Made by a program: the position numbers and the translations under genes. The notes under the pieces are model-generated. The model searched no databases and was not told the DNA's origin. It was given only the letters and a program-made list of their open reading frames with translations. Below are positions 34,682-48,020 of a DNA stretch of 64,000 bases, piece after piece. Positions within the stretch are counted from its first letter, which is position 1, and each line of letters starts with the position of its first letter. Origin of the DNA: Sciurus carolinensis (lineage: Eukaryota; Chordata; Mammalia; Rodentia; Sciuridae); the NCBI RefSeq assembly GCF_902686445.1, contig NC_062213.1, forward strand, positions 58,105,268 through 58,169,267, written 5' to 3'.

Positions 34682-34859
34682 TTCTAAAATTTATTTAAAA
34701 TGATAATTGTTCAAATATAGATAAAAAATAGAGAAAAGTACGCTATGCCTGATCCTGACATTTATTATCAGTATTTAAAATGTTATAGATTTAAAGACAA
34801 TTCTGTTTTGCCACTAATAATGGTAAGATGCATAAATTTTGAATAAATATATATTATTT

Positions 34860-35100
34860 TATGTTGTAAGACATAAGACATTGCATATCTTATATGTATT
34901 ACATACCTTATATGTAATATGTAAAGATATTACATATCTTTTACATATTTTTGTATTGTTAATACTATTTTTAATTCATATTTTAAGATAAATTTATCTA
35001 AATTTATAAGTTTTACATTATTTTTTGTTGTGAAATAGAAGTATATCAATATTATAAAGCATGTAAATATATATACATTTACATATTAAATAATTCTCAC
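34860..35100. repeat. AT-rich palindromic tract
   Basis: Repeated ATTACATAT/ATATGTAAT units in both orientations around 34872-34950, then (TA)n-like sequence to 35095. Cruciform-prone low-complexity DNA. Confidence 0.6.
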
Positions 35101-38100
35101 ATCTGTGAGTAAGAAATAACCCAAGAGGATATAATTAAATTGTGTTTTGGTATTTGGTTGTTTGAAAATTTAATAAAGATTCAAATATTATATCTACTAA
35201 AATTAATTATATCCACTTATGGCAAAAGTTAAATAAAAAAATTAAAAAATATTTAGACTAATGTCTTGTGTCAGTGTAAGGACTGTCTTCTTGGAAAAAA
35301 CAAAAGAAAAACCCATAAATGTAATTACTTATAAATTTGATAGTTAAAAGTATACATTTTCAGGACTTCAGAAAATACCAAAATAAATTATAAAGTCAAT
35401 TAACCTTGGAAAGCATATTCAGGAAAAATGGAACAAAAGTGGTTAATTGCCATATTATATGAATATCTCTTAGCAATTGGTAAAATAATGTAACTAGCTC
35501 AACCGAAAGTAGTAGGTATTAATAGGCAATCCAGTAAAAAAATCATATTGATTATCAGATTATCATAAGCATGGCATATATATAAATAAGGACAAACATC
35601 ATTTCATTTATCAAATTGTCACAACATTGTTTCACTTAATTTTTGATGTTGTTGAGGTTTCAGGTAAGTAGTGAAGAAAATATCCCTGAACCAAGTACAT
35701 GAAGCACTCTTTCTTCTTCGGGAGAAATTGTAATGAGAGCATTCTTAAGTCAGAGTCATGCCACATCCCCTTAACTGCCAGAAAAATTAGAGGACATATA
35801 GGTGCTTCTCTGAGGCTCAGTTGATGGTCTTCAGGTGGACTGGGAGAGACAAAACCAGAGAAAAGGAGAAGGCAGAAGAAGAGGAAAGAAAGAGTGGCTA
35901 CTGAGGAAGCAAGGCTATTGTCAGCATGTAGATGACATGAAAACAAGAGCTTTGTGGTTGGTATTTAACACTCATTGTGCATGTTGCCTGTCATCACATT
36001 GAAACTCCATCACCTGCAGTTTCTCTCTAGTACTCTCTTTTCTTAAAATAAATGGAGGAGATTGAATGTTGTCAATTCACCTGCCAAATAATCCCCATGC
36101 CATTTCAACACTATCAAATGTTGTTCTTTCACTCAAACTATATAGAAACCAGTACATTCTTTTCTTCTTATTGCTGCCTAGATTTTTAAGGAGATATATC
36201 TTTTCCATATTTTCCTTAATGTTTTTCAGTCTATACAATTATCAAATGTAAAATGTTGGCTACAAATATCTTGTACCCTCTAATTCTTTTTCTGTTTGCA
36301 GGTTTCTTAGGGATCTTTCAAAGCAAGTGAAAAGGCAGTGGATGTACACATAGGAAAATAATTTTCAAATATTTATTTCTCATATTATTTCTTTGTTTTC
36401 ATAGAGATTTCTCCATAATGTCACAAGGGAGTTAATTTTTCCTAGAGTAGAAAATCAAATCTGGATTCTCCTGATAATGTTAAGAAAAATGCTGATGCAT
36501 TTGCAGCCTGGCTCTTTCTTATCATTTCAGAGTAAAATGAATGAAATTTCTCCCAGGTGAAAGAAGGCACCAAGCCATCCTGAGCCCTTCTCAGCAGGCA
36601 GGACAGGAGAAACATGAGCAACCTCAAGACTTTTCTTCTTATTTGTGCATGGAGATGCGAGATGTATGACACTCCTGATGAGTCTTCAGGGGAGCAGAAG
36701 TAATGAAACATTGTGAATATTACCTTGTTAACGTTCATTTCTAATCTGAGGCTATAGGTGGTTAATAGACTGTATTCTCAGTGTTTTGATAAAATTTATA
36801 TTTTTGCTAAGCCTGGGGCGTAAGAATAAAATAAGCTAAGACTCATCTGAATCTTTGAGATAATAAACACTGTATTTCAGATGAATGCTATTATGTTTTG
36901 GGTGGGGGACTTAAGAGCCTTGCAAATAATAAGCATGTATACCCTCAACCCTGCTATTGTATTTTTTAAAAGGGAGCTCCATATTATAAAAGATGGTCTA
37001 TGAAGCAAGCAGAAAACCCAAGTCTGAGATCTGATTTTTACTTTCCCTCTCCTCTTCCTTTTCCCTTCATATCCTTCCTATCTCTGATTCTAACCTAACT
37101 ACCAAAGGATTTTGTTAATTCAAATTCACTTGCTTCTTTAAGAAATAACTATGAAGCAATGCAAGTACCAAATTTGGTAAGAAAAAGAATCCTGTACTTT
37201 CCAATTAAAAAAAAAAATAGAAAATACCTAAAAATTATATTTGGAAGCACTCGCGAAGTCTTTTTCTTTTTTTTTTTTTAGCAAGAATACTAGACAGGAT
37301 TTTCATTAAACCTGGCCTTCTATATTAGAATTATATACTGCTATTGCTACATTAATCAAAACAGTGGGTGAACAAGCTGTACAGGACAAGCTCTTATTAA
37401 CATGTCATATTCAAAAAATAGGAGAAAACCCAGCATGAAAGTATGTATAACAAATACTACTTGCAAAAGATGCAACCACAAATCTCTACAAAATACAAAG
37501 AAATCCCACATACACCAACACATCAGGGGCAAAAGTCCTTATTTGGCTTTCAAAGTAATCGGTTTTATCCCCAGAAAATAGGTCCAATTTACTGACAGCT
37601 ATAAACTGAATAGTAAATTGACTCTTTGTAATATCTTCTCTCCTAGTATTACACTGTGGGCCTGGTTCAAGAATCACTATCCAGCTGCTCCATGAAAGTC
37701 TGCATAAAGATACACGGGACCTGAAAGTAATGCATTTCCCAGTTCTTTGTGGCCCTGGTAAGGCACAGAATTTATGGGGACTTGTTAGAGAAGCCAGGCT
37801 AATAAAAGGAGAAAGATACCCAAGTGTTCTTGGCAGTGCATTGTGCCCATAGTTGTAAAAGTGTTTAAGCTTCTCTGTCCAAGATGATATCCTCACCATC
37901 CAGTGAATGAAACTGTAGGAGAATCTAGCCAACAATGTTCAACAATGCATTCTATATATTGTAGCAATTAAATCTGCCCAATGAAAAATGTTGTTTTTGT
38001 TTAAAACAAGTCCTATGTCCCTATTATGATGGTTTTCTTTTGTCCTAAAGAAGTAATTGTTTTATCTAGAGCAGCACCAGTCATTAAGCTTCTCGAGGAA

Positions 38101-38676
38101 CAGAATAATAAGTATAACATAGTAGGATTGATCGAAATGAAAGCCTGCCATCTCTTCATTTTTAAAAACTTTTGTGATGCTTTTTCTAGAGCTAACTCTT
38201 ACAGTTTTACAAAGGAGGGGAGGGAATGTTATAAAAAGTAAGTATTTATTATGGCTGTAGAAGAAGAGAAAATCTTAAATAACGGAAAATATCAGATGTT
38301 TTGATACTCAAAATTTATTTGAAAAAAATATGAATGGTGGTGGACATGGCTATTAGGATTCTCTCTTCTTATTATTGCTGCCTGTGTGTTTAAAATAGTG
38401 TAATTTAGTAGTACGTAAGTGGCGTGAGGGAGGAAAAATAGTCCATCTGAAGAAAACCCTACCTTTCTAAAAAATAGTATCATCAGATTATATGTAACTA
38501 TTTTCCACAAAAAATCTTGCTTCCACTTACTAACGCAGAAGGAAAAGAGAAAAGAAAGGTGTTAGACTCAAGAATATAAGCAGTATAGTCAAATAATCAT
38601 TATGAAGGTGTTTCCTAGAGTTGTTCTACATGACATAGTAACTACAGATGCACAAGCCAACTTTATAACTAAATTC
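35101..38676. other. No gene recognised
   Basis: Several mid-length minus frames (35632-35946, 104 aa; 36442-36738, 98 aa; 37486-37935, 149 aa) fall in less AT-rich blocks. None shows a domain, and there is no sign of splice-bounded exons that I can defend. They may lie in old unassigned repeats or conserved non-coding DNA. Confidence 0.4.
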
Positions 38677-39568
38677 AAAATACAAAGAACCTAATCAATA
38701 AATGGGCCAAAGAACTGGACAGACAGACTTTACAGAAGAAGACCTACAGGCAATTAATAAATAAAGGAAAAAGTGTTCAAAATCTCTAGTAATTAGAGAA
38801 ATGCAAATTAAAACAACTCTAAGATTTCATCTTACTCCAATTAGAATGGCTATTATCAAGAACACAAACAATAATAGATGTTGGCATGGATGTGGGGAAA
38901 AAGGCACACTTTTACATTGCTGGTGGAGTTGCAAATTGGTGCAGCCACTCTGAAAAGCAGTGTGGAGAATCCTCATAAAACTTGGAATGGACCCACCTTT
39001 TGATCCAGTTATCCCACTCCTCGGTTTATACCCAAAGGACTTAAAATTAGCATGCTACAGTAACACAGCCACATCAATGTTTATAGCAGCTCAATTCACA
39101 ATAGCTAGATTGTGGAACCAACCTAGATGCCCTTCAACAGATGAATGGATAAAGAAACTGTGGTATATATACACAATGGATTATTATTCAGCCATAAAGA
39201 AGAATAATATTACGGCATTTGCAAATAAATGGATGGAATTACAGAATATCATGCTGAGTGAAATAAGCCAATCTCCAAAAACCAAAGGCCGAATGTTTTC
39301 CCTGATAAGTGGAGAATGATATATAAGGGGGTAGGGGGTGGGGGGAGTGAGAGAAGAATGGAGGAAATTTAGATTATGTAGAAGAAAATGAGAGGGAGGG
39401 AGTATGAAAAATGGTGGAATGAGACAGATCGTTACCCTATGTACATGTATGATTACATGAATGGTATGAATCTACATCATGTACAATCATAAAAACGAAA
39501 TGATGTACCCCATTTGTGTACAATGAATCAAAATGCAGTCTGTAAAAAAAATTACAAAATAAATAATC
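38677..39568 (+). mobile_element. 5'-truncated L1, second plus copy
   Basis: Starts within ORF2 (AATCAATAAATGGGCCAAAG, matching 25675 onwards in the 24.8-kb copy) and runs through the stop at 39317-39319, a G-rich 3' UTR (39327-39345) and an A-rich tail (39543-39568). More decayed than the 24.8-kb copy: a frame shift near 38730-38770 and an in-frame TGA at 38951-38953, where the other copy has TGG (Trp). No clear target-site duplication was seen. Confidence 0.93.
38960..39319 (+). pseudogene. L1 ORF2 C-terminal remnant
   Basis: About 119 codons of ORF2 C-terminus, collinear with 25937-26296 in the young copy ([36 protein letters not shown]). Bounded upstream by the TGA that replaces a conserved Trp. 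Not a host gene. Confidence 0.9.
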
Positions 39569-39949
39569 AAAAAGATAAAATAACATACCTCAGGTTCATA
39601 GACACATTTCAAAAAGTCAACAACCACATGAGACTAATGACTACAGTATCATGCAAAAGTGCTTACAGAACATTTCCATAATCACAGAAATCACTATTAA
39701 CACAGAAATCATTAACATCTCTACAGATCTTATCTGTTCTTGGAGTGTTTTTCTATAGTCAGTGAAAAGTACTGAAACAATAAAAGGAGAGAAACAAACA
39801 TTGCTATATAAAATTATTGTATTTATCTTAACTTTTAAGGAATTAAAAAGAGTATTTTCAGAAATATGTAGGAGTCAACAGACTTCCATATTATTGTGGT
39901 ACCTATTGGTCAAACCCTTTCAGTCCTAACACTGTGTGAAACCTGTCAG

Positions 39950-40060
39950 TCAGCAATTATTTAGTGGATGTTATGATGTCCCAGGCACTGTTCTAGACAC
40001 CTGAAATATGAGTGAATAGAAAAGAAATCCCTGCATTCAAAAACCCAGAGTTCAGATTTT
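39950..40060 (-). mobile_element. L2-like LINE fragment
   Basis: TTATTTAGTGGATGTTATGATGTCCCAGGCACTGTTCTAGACACC, then GAATAGAAAAGAAATCCCTGC: the reverse complement of the L2 3' end. Confidence 0.6.
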
Positions 40061-40336
40061 GCTTCAGAGTCATCCTGTAGTTAGCTGGTGCCAACTGGAA
40101 ATGTTGTGGATATTAGGGTCCCACAGTTCTTTCCAGATACTATCTGTTTTAAAACAAAAACAAACAAAAAGCAAAATCAAAGAACAAACAATGAAAAAAA
40201 CTAGGCATGAACTAAAGAAAGAGGGGAATTAAATAATATCTGGTATTAAGTAGGGTCTTTTTCTCAGCATGCATTTTCTAGCATTATTTATGTTAAATTT
40301 TAAATTGTTCACTTTTATCAAAAAAATGTTTGAATG

Positions 40337-40410
40337 TGCTGGTGAATGAACCCAGGTCTTTTTCCTACTTGCTAGGCAAAAGCTCTACCACTGAGCTCCT
40401 CTTCTACCAT
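40337..40410 (-). mobile_element. ID SINE (tRNA-derived)
   Basis: Reverse complement of an ID element: GTGCTGGTGAATGAACCCAGG, then TTGCTAGGCAAAAGCTCTACCACTGAGCTC, whose complement carries the RNA polymerase III A box. Old copy with an altered middle. Confidence 0.8.
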
Positions 40411-42464
40411 TGATTTGCATGTAGTTCACCATGTATTCTGGCTCCTGCAGAAGCAAAAGGTAAATGAATATGATGGATCTTAAATAAAAGAATCTTTAAT
40501 GTTAAATAATGAATAATAATACAAAATTTGATATACCTGACAGAAATATAAAAAATTAAAAGTTGTATTTGTTTTCATTAACATTTTTAATATTACAAAT
40601 TGATCAAATTCTTGTTAATAATATTCAAGTTTGGTTTACATTTATTAATGAAAAAAATAAATACACAATTCTGATTTTCAAAAAATAACTTAAGAAAAAT
40701 TTTTTTAAATCTAATTGTTTCTGAATTAATCTCATCACTAATTTCATTTACCCACTCCCCATGGCCTTTACATTTATAACCATATTCTTCACAAGAAAGG
40801 AATATGAATAAGAAAACATATTTTGACAGAAAAAACATTCACCCAAAGGTGTTAGTCATAAATATTATTATAGTATCATACTCCTACAACTCAATCGGAA
40901 ATCATATAACTTGAAAAAAGTGTGTACTAGGTACAATTTCTTCCCATATATATGCATATATATAAGCCCAACATCAAGTTTAAATGTGTTTTAAGTGTAG
41001 CTTAAGTTACCATAAGTCTGGCCATTCAAAGTTAATAGCAAGACTCTGTCTTTAGATAATCCACTAAAACATAATAGCAGAGTATGAAAACCCACCCACC
41101 CACTGTGCAAAGACCAGAACTAAAGCAGATTGAATTTATTGATGGATTTTTACAATTGGTATGTTCAAATTGATTTCAAACATGGAGTAAATTGGGACTT
41201 AAATTTTAAAGTGTTAAAGCAAGATGTGGAAACTATAGACCTTCTGCTTCCAGAGTGTCACTAAGTTGAATGTGCATTTTTACATTCAGAAAGGGTGATA
41301 AGCAGATGCCTAAATGGTAACTCCAGTTTCAAATGAAATCTGGACATGGGTCAATGTAGTAGTTCCACAAAGATTTAATGAATGTTCTTTGTAGGTATTG
41401 AAACCATGCATTAATACCACAATTATTAATTCTCTTGTCTAACATGATATTTTAAACCAAACCTTATAAAACCAAGATTTAAATAAGAAGTAAGTTTTAA
41501 TTTTTACAGGAAGTTTAAGCATCTATTTGCAAAGTACCATGCTTCGGAAACAATGTTTTAAGACTGACAAAAAATATATATTTCAGCAAAATTTAATCCT
41601 TCGACAATTTTTTTTAGCATAATTTACTAGTGTGAAACTATAAAAATAATGTGTAGTATTAATGGGATACAAAATATTTAGTTTAGATGATAGGAACTTA
41701 ATTATGGGAAATTTATCTTTGTGTTGCTAATTCTAACACATTGTAAAACATGTGATAGGCAACCTCAAATTTTTTGAACACTTAAAGTGAAGGAATTAAT
41801 GCATTTAAATATAAGCTCTTTACAGTGTGGGCATGATTTTTGCCTGATTACCAATTTGTTTGAATATTCTAGAAGTGGAAATCTGGACAGAGGTGTTTTC
41901 TACTAGTGATTATTTCATTTGCAGTTGTACATAATTTCAAGAATACTTGAGAAAACTGGATAATGGAGAAGTTTCTGTATCTTAAGTGTTCAGGAAAAGA
42001 AAGAGAAGAGTAATTTAGTTCAGTATTACTTATGAACTCTTTTCTAGTACCCAGTCCAGGAAGAAGAACTTTTCTTTAAGACCATCCCTTTTTAGAATCA
42101 TGTGGAAGGAATAATCCCTACTAAAAAGTGCAGCCAGTGTAGGGACCTCGTGGGCTGACTCCTAACAATCATAAGTGAAGGAGTAAGGCTCTGTTTTTCT
42201 TTCATGAAACTAAAGACCCAAGAGTGACACAAAACCACCATTCTCATTTAAACATTTTAATGAAACCCTTCCCTGACTTGGAAGACAAAATTCGTTGATT
42301 TGTCTAGTCATTTAATGTTCCAAACACAGCTTAATGGATGTTCTCAGATAATGGGTTACCAACATGATTCCAGGATTGAAACTGGGATTTCTTGATTTTT
42401 CTCCAATTGTTGTTCCATTCCCAATCTAAAGTCTAAATGTATTCTTGACACTATGTGGGTATTC

Positions 42465-42495
<31 letters not shown>

Positions 42496-45400
42496 CAAAA
42501 ACAACCAAAAGCAGAAAGATAAATTGAATAAATATGGGTCTCACTATCAAGTTATCTGAAGACTAATTGCTAGGTGAGAGATTATTCCATGCATGAAGTT
42601 GACTCATTTATATAAATCATAAAGTATGTAATAATGTTTATTTCTTTTTATTACTAGTTACCACAATATTCTGAATATAATTCTAATGCTATGGAAATTT
42701 CCTTCTTCAGAATCTTGCATTACAGGCCAGATGAAATCCATCAATGGTGTCAATCTGGTCCAAGGGTCTAAATTCCTCACTTATTACAGGAGTTGGTGGT
42801 TTGTGGAATGAAGTGTGTGTGTTTGTGAATGCATGTATATCTTATTGAGACCCTAATTTTGCAACCGCAAACTCATTTGCCAGAATCAAAGAACGGGATT
42901 TCAAATACAGTAATTTATTTTACATAGCCAATTAATTACATTAGTCTTCTGCATATATCCAGATGTGCACATAAACATTCATTGGAGAATATACACCATT
43001 CCTACTCTAAAATAGTTCACAGCACAGCAAATATAGGCATCCATTTTCTCTGGGGACAGATCTTCTAACGTCCAATTTAAATGGATGTGGGCTGAAATTT
43101 TAGGTTTGGTTTAAAACTTGATCTCTCACAATCTTAGCCTTACGCTGTACCTTCGTTCACTCTTCCTAGGGAGTTTTTAATGGCATCTCAATCTCCTTAA
43201 CAGTGTGCAGTACATTCTGCTTTTCACATTACCATTCTTAATGTGTCCTCGAAATACCTGGGGTACTGAGGATTGTTCAACCACAATGCACAAGTCTTGT
43301 ATTATGTAGCTGGAAGAATACTTAGAAACCCTGGTAATAAAAATGACAACATATAGTTTTTAACCATTTATTTTAAAAAATTTAAAGTATTTTAAATGTT
43401 CTGACATCAGTATTCAAATACTAGTGTCCTGTATTCAGTTAGATTTCAAATCTTTTAATTTCTCCTTGCCATATGCTTTCATCCCATCTGAGAGCACAGA
43501 GACAAATCCTATATGGCATAAGCAATTATGACTTTTAGAAGGTGTTATTCTTTGAATCTTGGTTTCCTCTCCCTTTGTGTTAGACTCATTATTGGTGACT
43601 GCCTTTCAGCTCCAAAGAATGATAGCTGACAAAGGTTCTTGTAAATCTAGCATCTGCTCTTTAATTTGTCTTTGTAGAGATATAATATTTTCTCTGTGGA
43701 GATGTCACAATTCTTACTTGGAGGAGCATATTCATTAAATATAAAACTGTTAAAATTATTCATAAGAACTGCTTTTAAAATACCAAAAGCTGTACCATTT
43801 TACTACTTGGTCTTCAGCTTCACTATTTGCTTTACTAATACAACTCAAATAAATAGGAGAGAAAAATATGACCAAGTAGGAATTCATTTAAAATTCATCC
43901 ATTTCAAGTTTCAGGTTTTTGGGTTCCCATTTGGCTAACTAAGGGTAAAATGCAGCTTCTTCGAACACAGAGCAAACAGGGACTTATTAAAAAGATTCTT
44001 ACAAACTTTCCTGGACATGAGCTTACATTCATGAACAACATTTTGACAATCGGAGTGCAAATGAATCAGAACATATGGATTAAATTTCCCTTGAAGTATA
44101 CATGGTTTTGTAAATTATGAGAAAAAAGGGAATGGGAAAATGCAGTTTTAGCTTTGCCAAACCCAAGACATTTGAACAATTGTTCAAGAAAATATGCCAA
44201 ACCCATATTTTCCTCCTTCAAGTCCACCTAATATAAGAAGAAATACTTAGAACTCATATAGCCAGTTCCTTCTCAGTTACTCAAAGTTCTTTTGGAATTT
44301 CTTCACTTCTTCCTTATAGTAACCTCCCAACAAATTTTAGGTCTAACACTGCTATTTTTACTATACATGTGTGATTATGGTGAAAGCTGAAAAATTATGT
44401 GCTTTGTAAATAAGGAAGAACTAAGTGTTAGAACTTAAGTTAGGGAACCTAATGAATTCCTCTTTGCACCAAACTCTACTAGGTAGGAATATTACCCCCA
44501 GCAACATTGTAATAAAAAAATGTTGTAGATTCCATGTATGAACTAGTTACAGAAAATTCTAACTGTTCTGATGGCCAGACTATGAATACAATATTACATA
44601 CACTGACATAAACCTTTTAATCATGTGCAGACTTATTTGCTAATGATTTTACTTTGTAAGGATGTATTTTTTAAAAAAGTCAGATCTGTTTCTAACATTT
44701 TGGGGTATATCTTTCCACATTTTTCCTTAAATATAACTACTCACAAATCTTATTTATGATACACATACCATAGTATATTGTATTTTCTACTGCTTATACT
44801 ATTTCGTTTTAGACATGTAGGGTATGTCTATATATTCTCTTCATATATTTTACATATGTATTCTATAATTGTTATTAAAATTTAACCAAATTATGTGTCT
44901 TATTTTCAAATCTGCATTTATCCCTCTATTTATTTTGATTCTTTCCTTTAATATATCTATAGATCTACAACATAAATTTACCTAATAATCATTATTTAAT
45001 CCACACTGGTTAGTCACATCTAGAGGTTCAATGTTTTCCATATTATTAAAAATGGATATAGGGAAATTTTTGAAGTTCCCAACATAGAGAGCCTACAAAT
45101 TTCAAAATGATCACAAAGCTTCCTGCCACATGCATTTATGTTCAGTATTCTTGTAGTACACTTCACAAGGAGTCTTCTGTCTCTTTGATGCTAGACTACC
45201 TAGGTTTAGTCTAAGATAATACCTAACAGTGACTCAATGTGCGTATGGAAGAAAGTCTCCCCAATATTCCTCTCTCTCTGGATTTAACTCCTAACCACTT
45301 CCTAGCCCCACTCAGCATGAGAGCAGAATCCTGCTTTTTCTTTCCTTATTCATTTCAATCTACTTATTAGTACAATTGGCAATATCTTTTATTTACTTTT

Positions 45401-46479
45401 GTGATCAATTTATGTGATGGGTATTTTGCAACAAGAACATATTTTTCAATATAGATCCCATCGTAAAAATGGAAATTTTGTTTGATATATTGGTAGAAAG
45501 ATTTATATTTACTTGGAATTTGGAGATACAACTTGGCTTAAGCAAATTAGGGACAGAGATGAGACATGTCCATAGGGTAAAAATATGAATTTTCCCCCAT
45601 TAATCTCCGGAAAGTCATCAATGTATGTATTACTTTCATTCTGTCCCCAGCACCATCATCTCTATCATCATTTTCACTGGGTGATTCCAATACTTGAGGT
45701 TCTATACTCTTGTCCTTTTCCGTAGCAGAAGCAGTCAATGGTTTTCTCTCACTGCCCCATCTATTCTTCAGGTGAAGTAATAGTACCAAGGTTTTCCTTT
45801 TCTGTCATGTTTTCCCCCCCACAGAAATTAAATAAACTCATTTTTAGATTTTTGTGACACTGAAATTAATATGTAGCATTCATTTATTCCCAGAATGTTG
45901 GTTTGTCTGTCCTTCCACCATGAAGATATGTGGAAATGATTTGTAAGAGTTCTATACTAAAGAACTTCAGGATAATAATAAAACCTTCTCGGCGAGTTGT
46001 GCGGGATGATCAGCTAAGTACGACAGAATTTTACCCTCACTTTAGCACGTACATATCTTCTCATTTGCCAGTTTACCTTAATGGAAACCTCAAAAACTAA
46101 ATACTTGTGTTTGCTAGATAAAACGAACCCTCCAGTCAAGCTCTGCTTTTTCAGAACCTTACTTGACAATTATGACCATTGCCTTCTATTTTTTTTCTAA
46201 ATATCCTGTTTCAAATAAAATCATTTACTTGACTCTAATTCTTCAAATTATCAACTTGCTCTTTCTTCCCAAATTCTTGAATCCTGTGATTCACACATAC
46301 AACTTATGTAACATGCTTCTCTATACCAGCTTCTTGCTTTGTTTCTGTACCTTAGAGATTGCTATCCATGAGGTTACTGGTAACTTACTGATAAAACCAA
46401 AGGCCTGCTCAATTTTATTCTTCATCAGTTCCCTAAAACATTTAAACTTCTGAACATTCCTTAATAGTATACACAAACA
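40411..46479. other. Long stretch without recognised gene
   Basis: Mostly AT-rich. Seen: an (AAAAC)n run at 42468-42503; a weak MIR-like minus pattern near 44280-44420; a short CpG-containing block at 45990-46055. Frames at 42356-42550, 43696-43938, 45547-45789 and 46163-46453 have no recognisable domain. Confidence 0.4.
42468..42503. repeat. (AAAAC)n simple repeat
   Basis: About six AAAAC units with slight length variation. Confidence 0.9.
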
Positions 46480-46960
46480 TTGTTGTTGTTGTATACTGAG
46501 TATTTATAAATATTTATGAGATACAATATAATGTTCAGTTCATGTACAAGGTCATGCTTTGATACATTGGGTAGTAATCAACTCAGGGTTGATGATCCTG
46601 AGTAAGCATATCATTCACCTTAAATATTTTTCATTTCTTTATGGTGAATATGAGTTCCTCTCTTTCAACTATTTTAAGCCATATGGCACATTATTGTTAA
46701 TTATATTTACCTTGCTGCCCCATGGATGCCATAAGACTTTCCTTCTCCTCTCCAACAATAACTTGCCTCCCCATTCTCCTCCCTGCTTCTCTGTCCTGTC
46801 TCTGGTTATCACTGCTCTGCTCTCAACATCTATGAAATTGACTGTTGTTGATTTCACTTATGAATGAAATTTACTACAACATGAATGGACCTAGAGGACA
46901 TTATGTGAAGAAGTAAAGTCAAGCTCAAACACATATTACTTTTAACCTAATCCTTTCTGT
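46480..46960 (-). mobile_element. Old L1 with 5' inversion
   Basis: 46480-46868 is the reverse complement of an L1 3' UTR (TTGATACATTGGGTAGTAATCAACTCAGGG, TATCATTCACCTTAAATATTTTTCATTTC, TTGTTAATTATATTTACCTTGCTG). From about 46870 it reads as plus ORF2 3' sequence (CAACATGAATGGACCTAGAGGACATTATG). Same twin-priming layout as at 33.5 kb. The 102-aa frame at 46559-46867 is an antisense reading. Confidence 0.75.
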
Positions 46961-47459
46961 AAGATAAATTGAAGACTCATTGCATTGCTATCTGGATTCC
47001 CAGCAGCCATATTTTCATAATCAAAATTGGGTTTCATGAACTGAATGGAACATATTGAAAACTGTAGTGACATATATCACTACATATGAAATCTTTATAT
47101 GAAATATGAAATCTTCAAGGATATAATATTAATAAAGAAGTTAAATTATACATTTTAAAACAGTTATATAATGTCTATCTTTTTGGAAAAAGGAATGTCT
47201 TAAAATCTTGGGAACTGTCCTAGAAAATCCTGGGAGTAAGCAATTACAAAGTAGCAAAGACATTTATGAACAATAATATTATTATGTAAATTAATATGTG
47301 TAATAATTTAGATATTTCTGACTTTCTACTCACATTTTGTTAAGTTCCCAAAAGTTCAAAATATTTCCCAGTTAAATATGTTCTTCATATTACACTATAC
47401 TAAAGGTAAAAAAATTAAAAGAAGCTTTTGAAAATTCCATAAATATTTATTTTTTCTTT
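46961..47459. other. No feature recognised
   Basis: AT-rich unassigned sequence. Confidence 0.4.
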
Positions 47460-47740
47460 TGGAAGTGTTCTGTTCTTCCACTTTGACCAACGCTGGTCAC
47501 TCTTGTTATCATGATCTTCCTCTTGGTTTGTGAGTTCCTAAGATGAGAAGAATGAACAGGTTGTGGCCCCTGCTTCCACTGAACTTTTGGTTTGACAAGA
47601 GGAGTGGTTATTAACCAAATCTTCACACAAATTAAGATAAACTTACCCTGAAATAACGTTGCAAAAAAGGAAGAGTATGGTTCTGTGGGATTTGAAGATG
47701 GGAAAGGATTCCCCTGAGGGAGTGTGTCTGGCCTTAAATC
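47460..47740 (-). mobile_element. L2-like LINE fragment
   Basis: On the minus strand, CAGTGGAAGCAGGGGCCACAACCTGTTCATTC resembles the L2 3' end. The 176-aa minus frame (47447-47977) spans it and is low-complexity in S/P/L, so I treat that frame as non-coding. Confidence 0.5.
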
Positions 47741-47969
47741 TATAAGATGACATGGATAGCAGCTGCTCTTGGGGAGTGAGGTGGCAAGACAGGACAAGAT
47801 ATCTAGAGGCCCAAGAACACTTACACACAGGTAACAGGCAGGCGAAGGCAGCATGTACATAAAGAAATGAAAATCTGTTTCTTTGAAATCCAGCCTTATA
47901 TAAGGGACAACTGAGGGAGATAAAGATGGTAGAGAGATCATGTGCAGATTTAATCTATTGTAAGATTTT

Positions 47970-48020
47970 AGAACCATGCCTCACATAGACAAGATGCTCA
48001 ATAAATGAAGAGATAATAAA
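47970..48020 (+). mobile_element. MIR/L2 3' tail
   Basis: CCATGCCTCACATAGACAAGATGCTCAATAAATGAAG matches the conserved tail shared by MIR and L2. Confidence 0.5.

Noticed and set aside
47447..47977. 176-aa minus-strand open frame
   Set aside because: Overlaps L2-like sequence; S/P/L-rich composition, no domain, no start or splice context.
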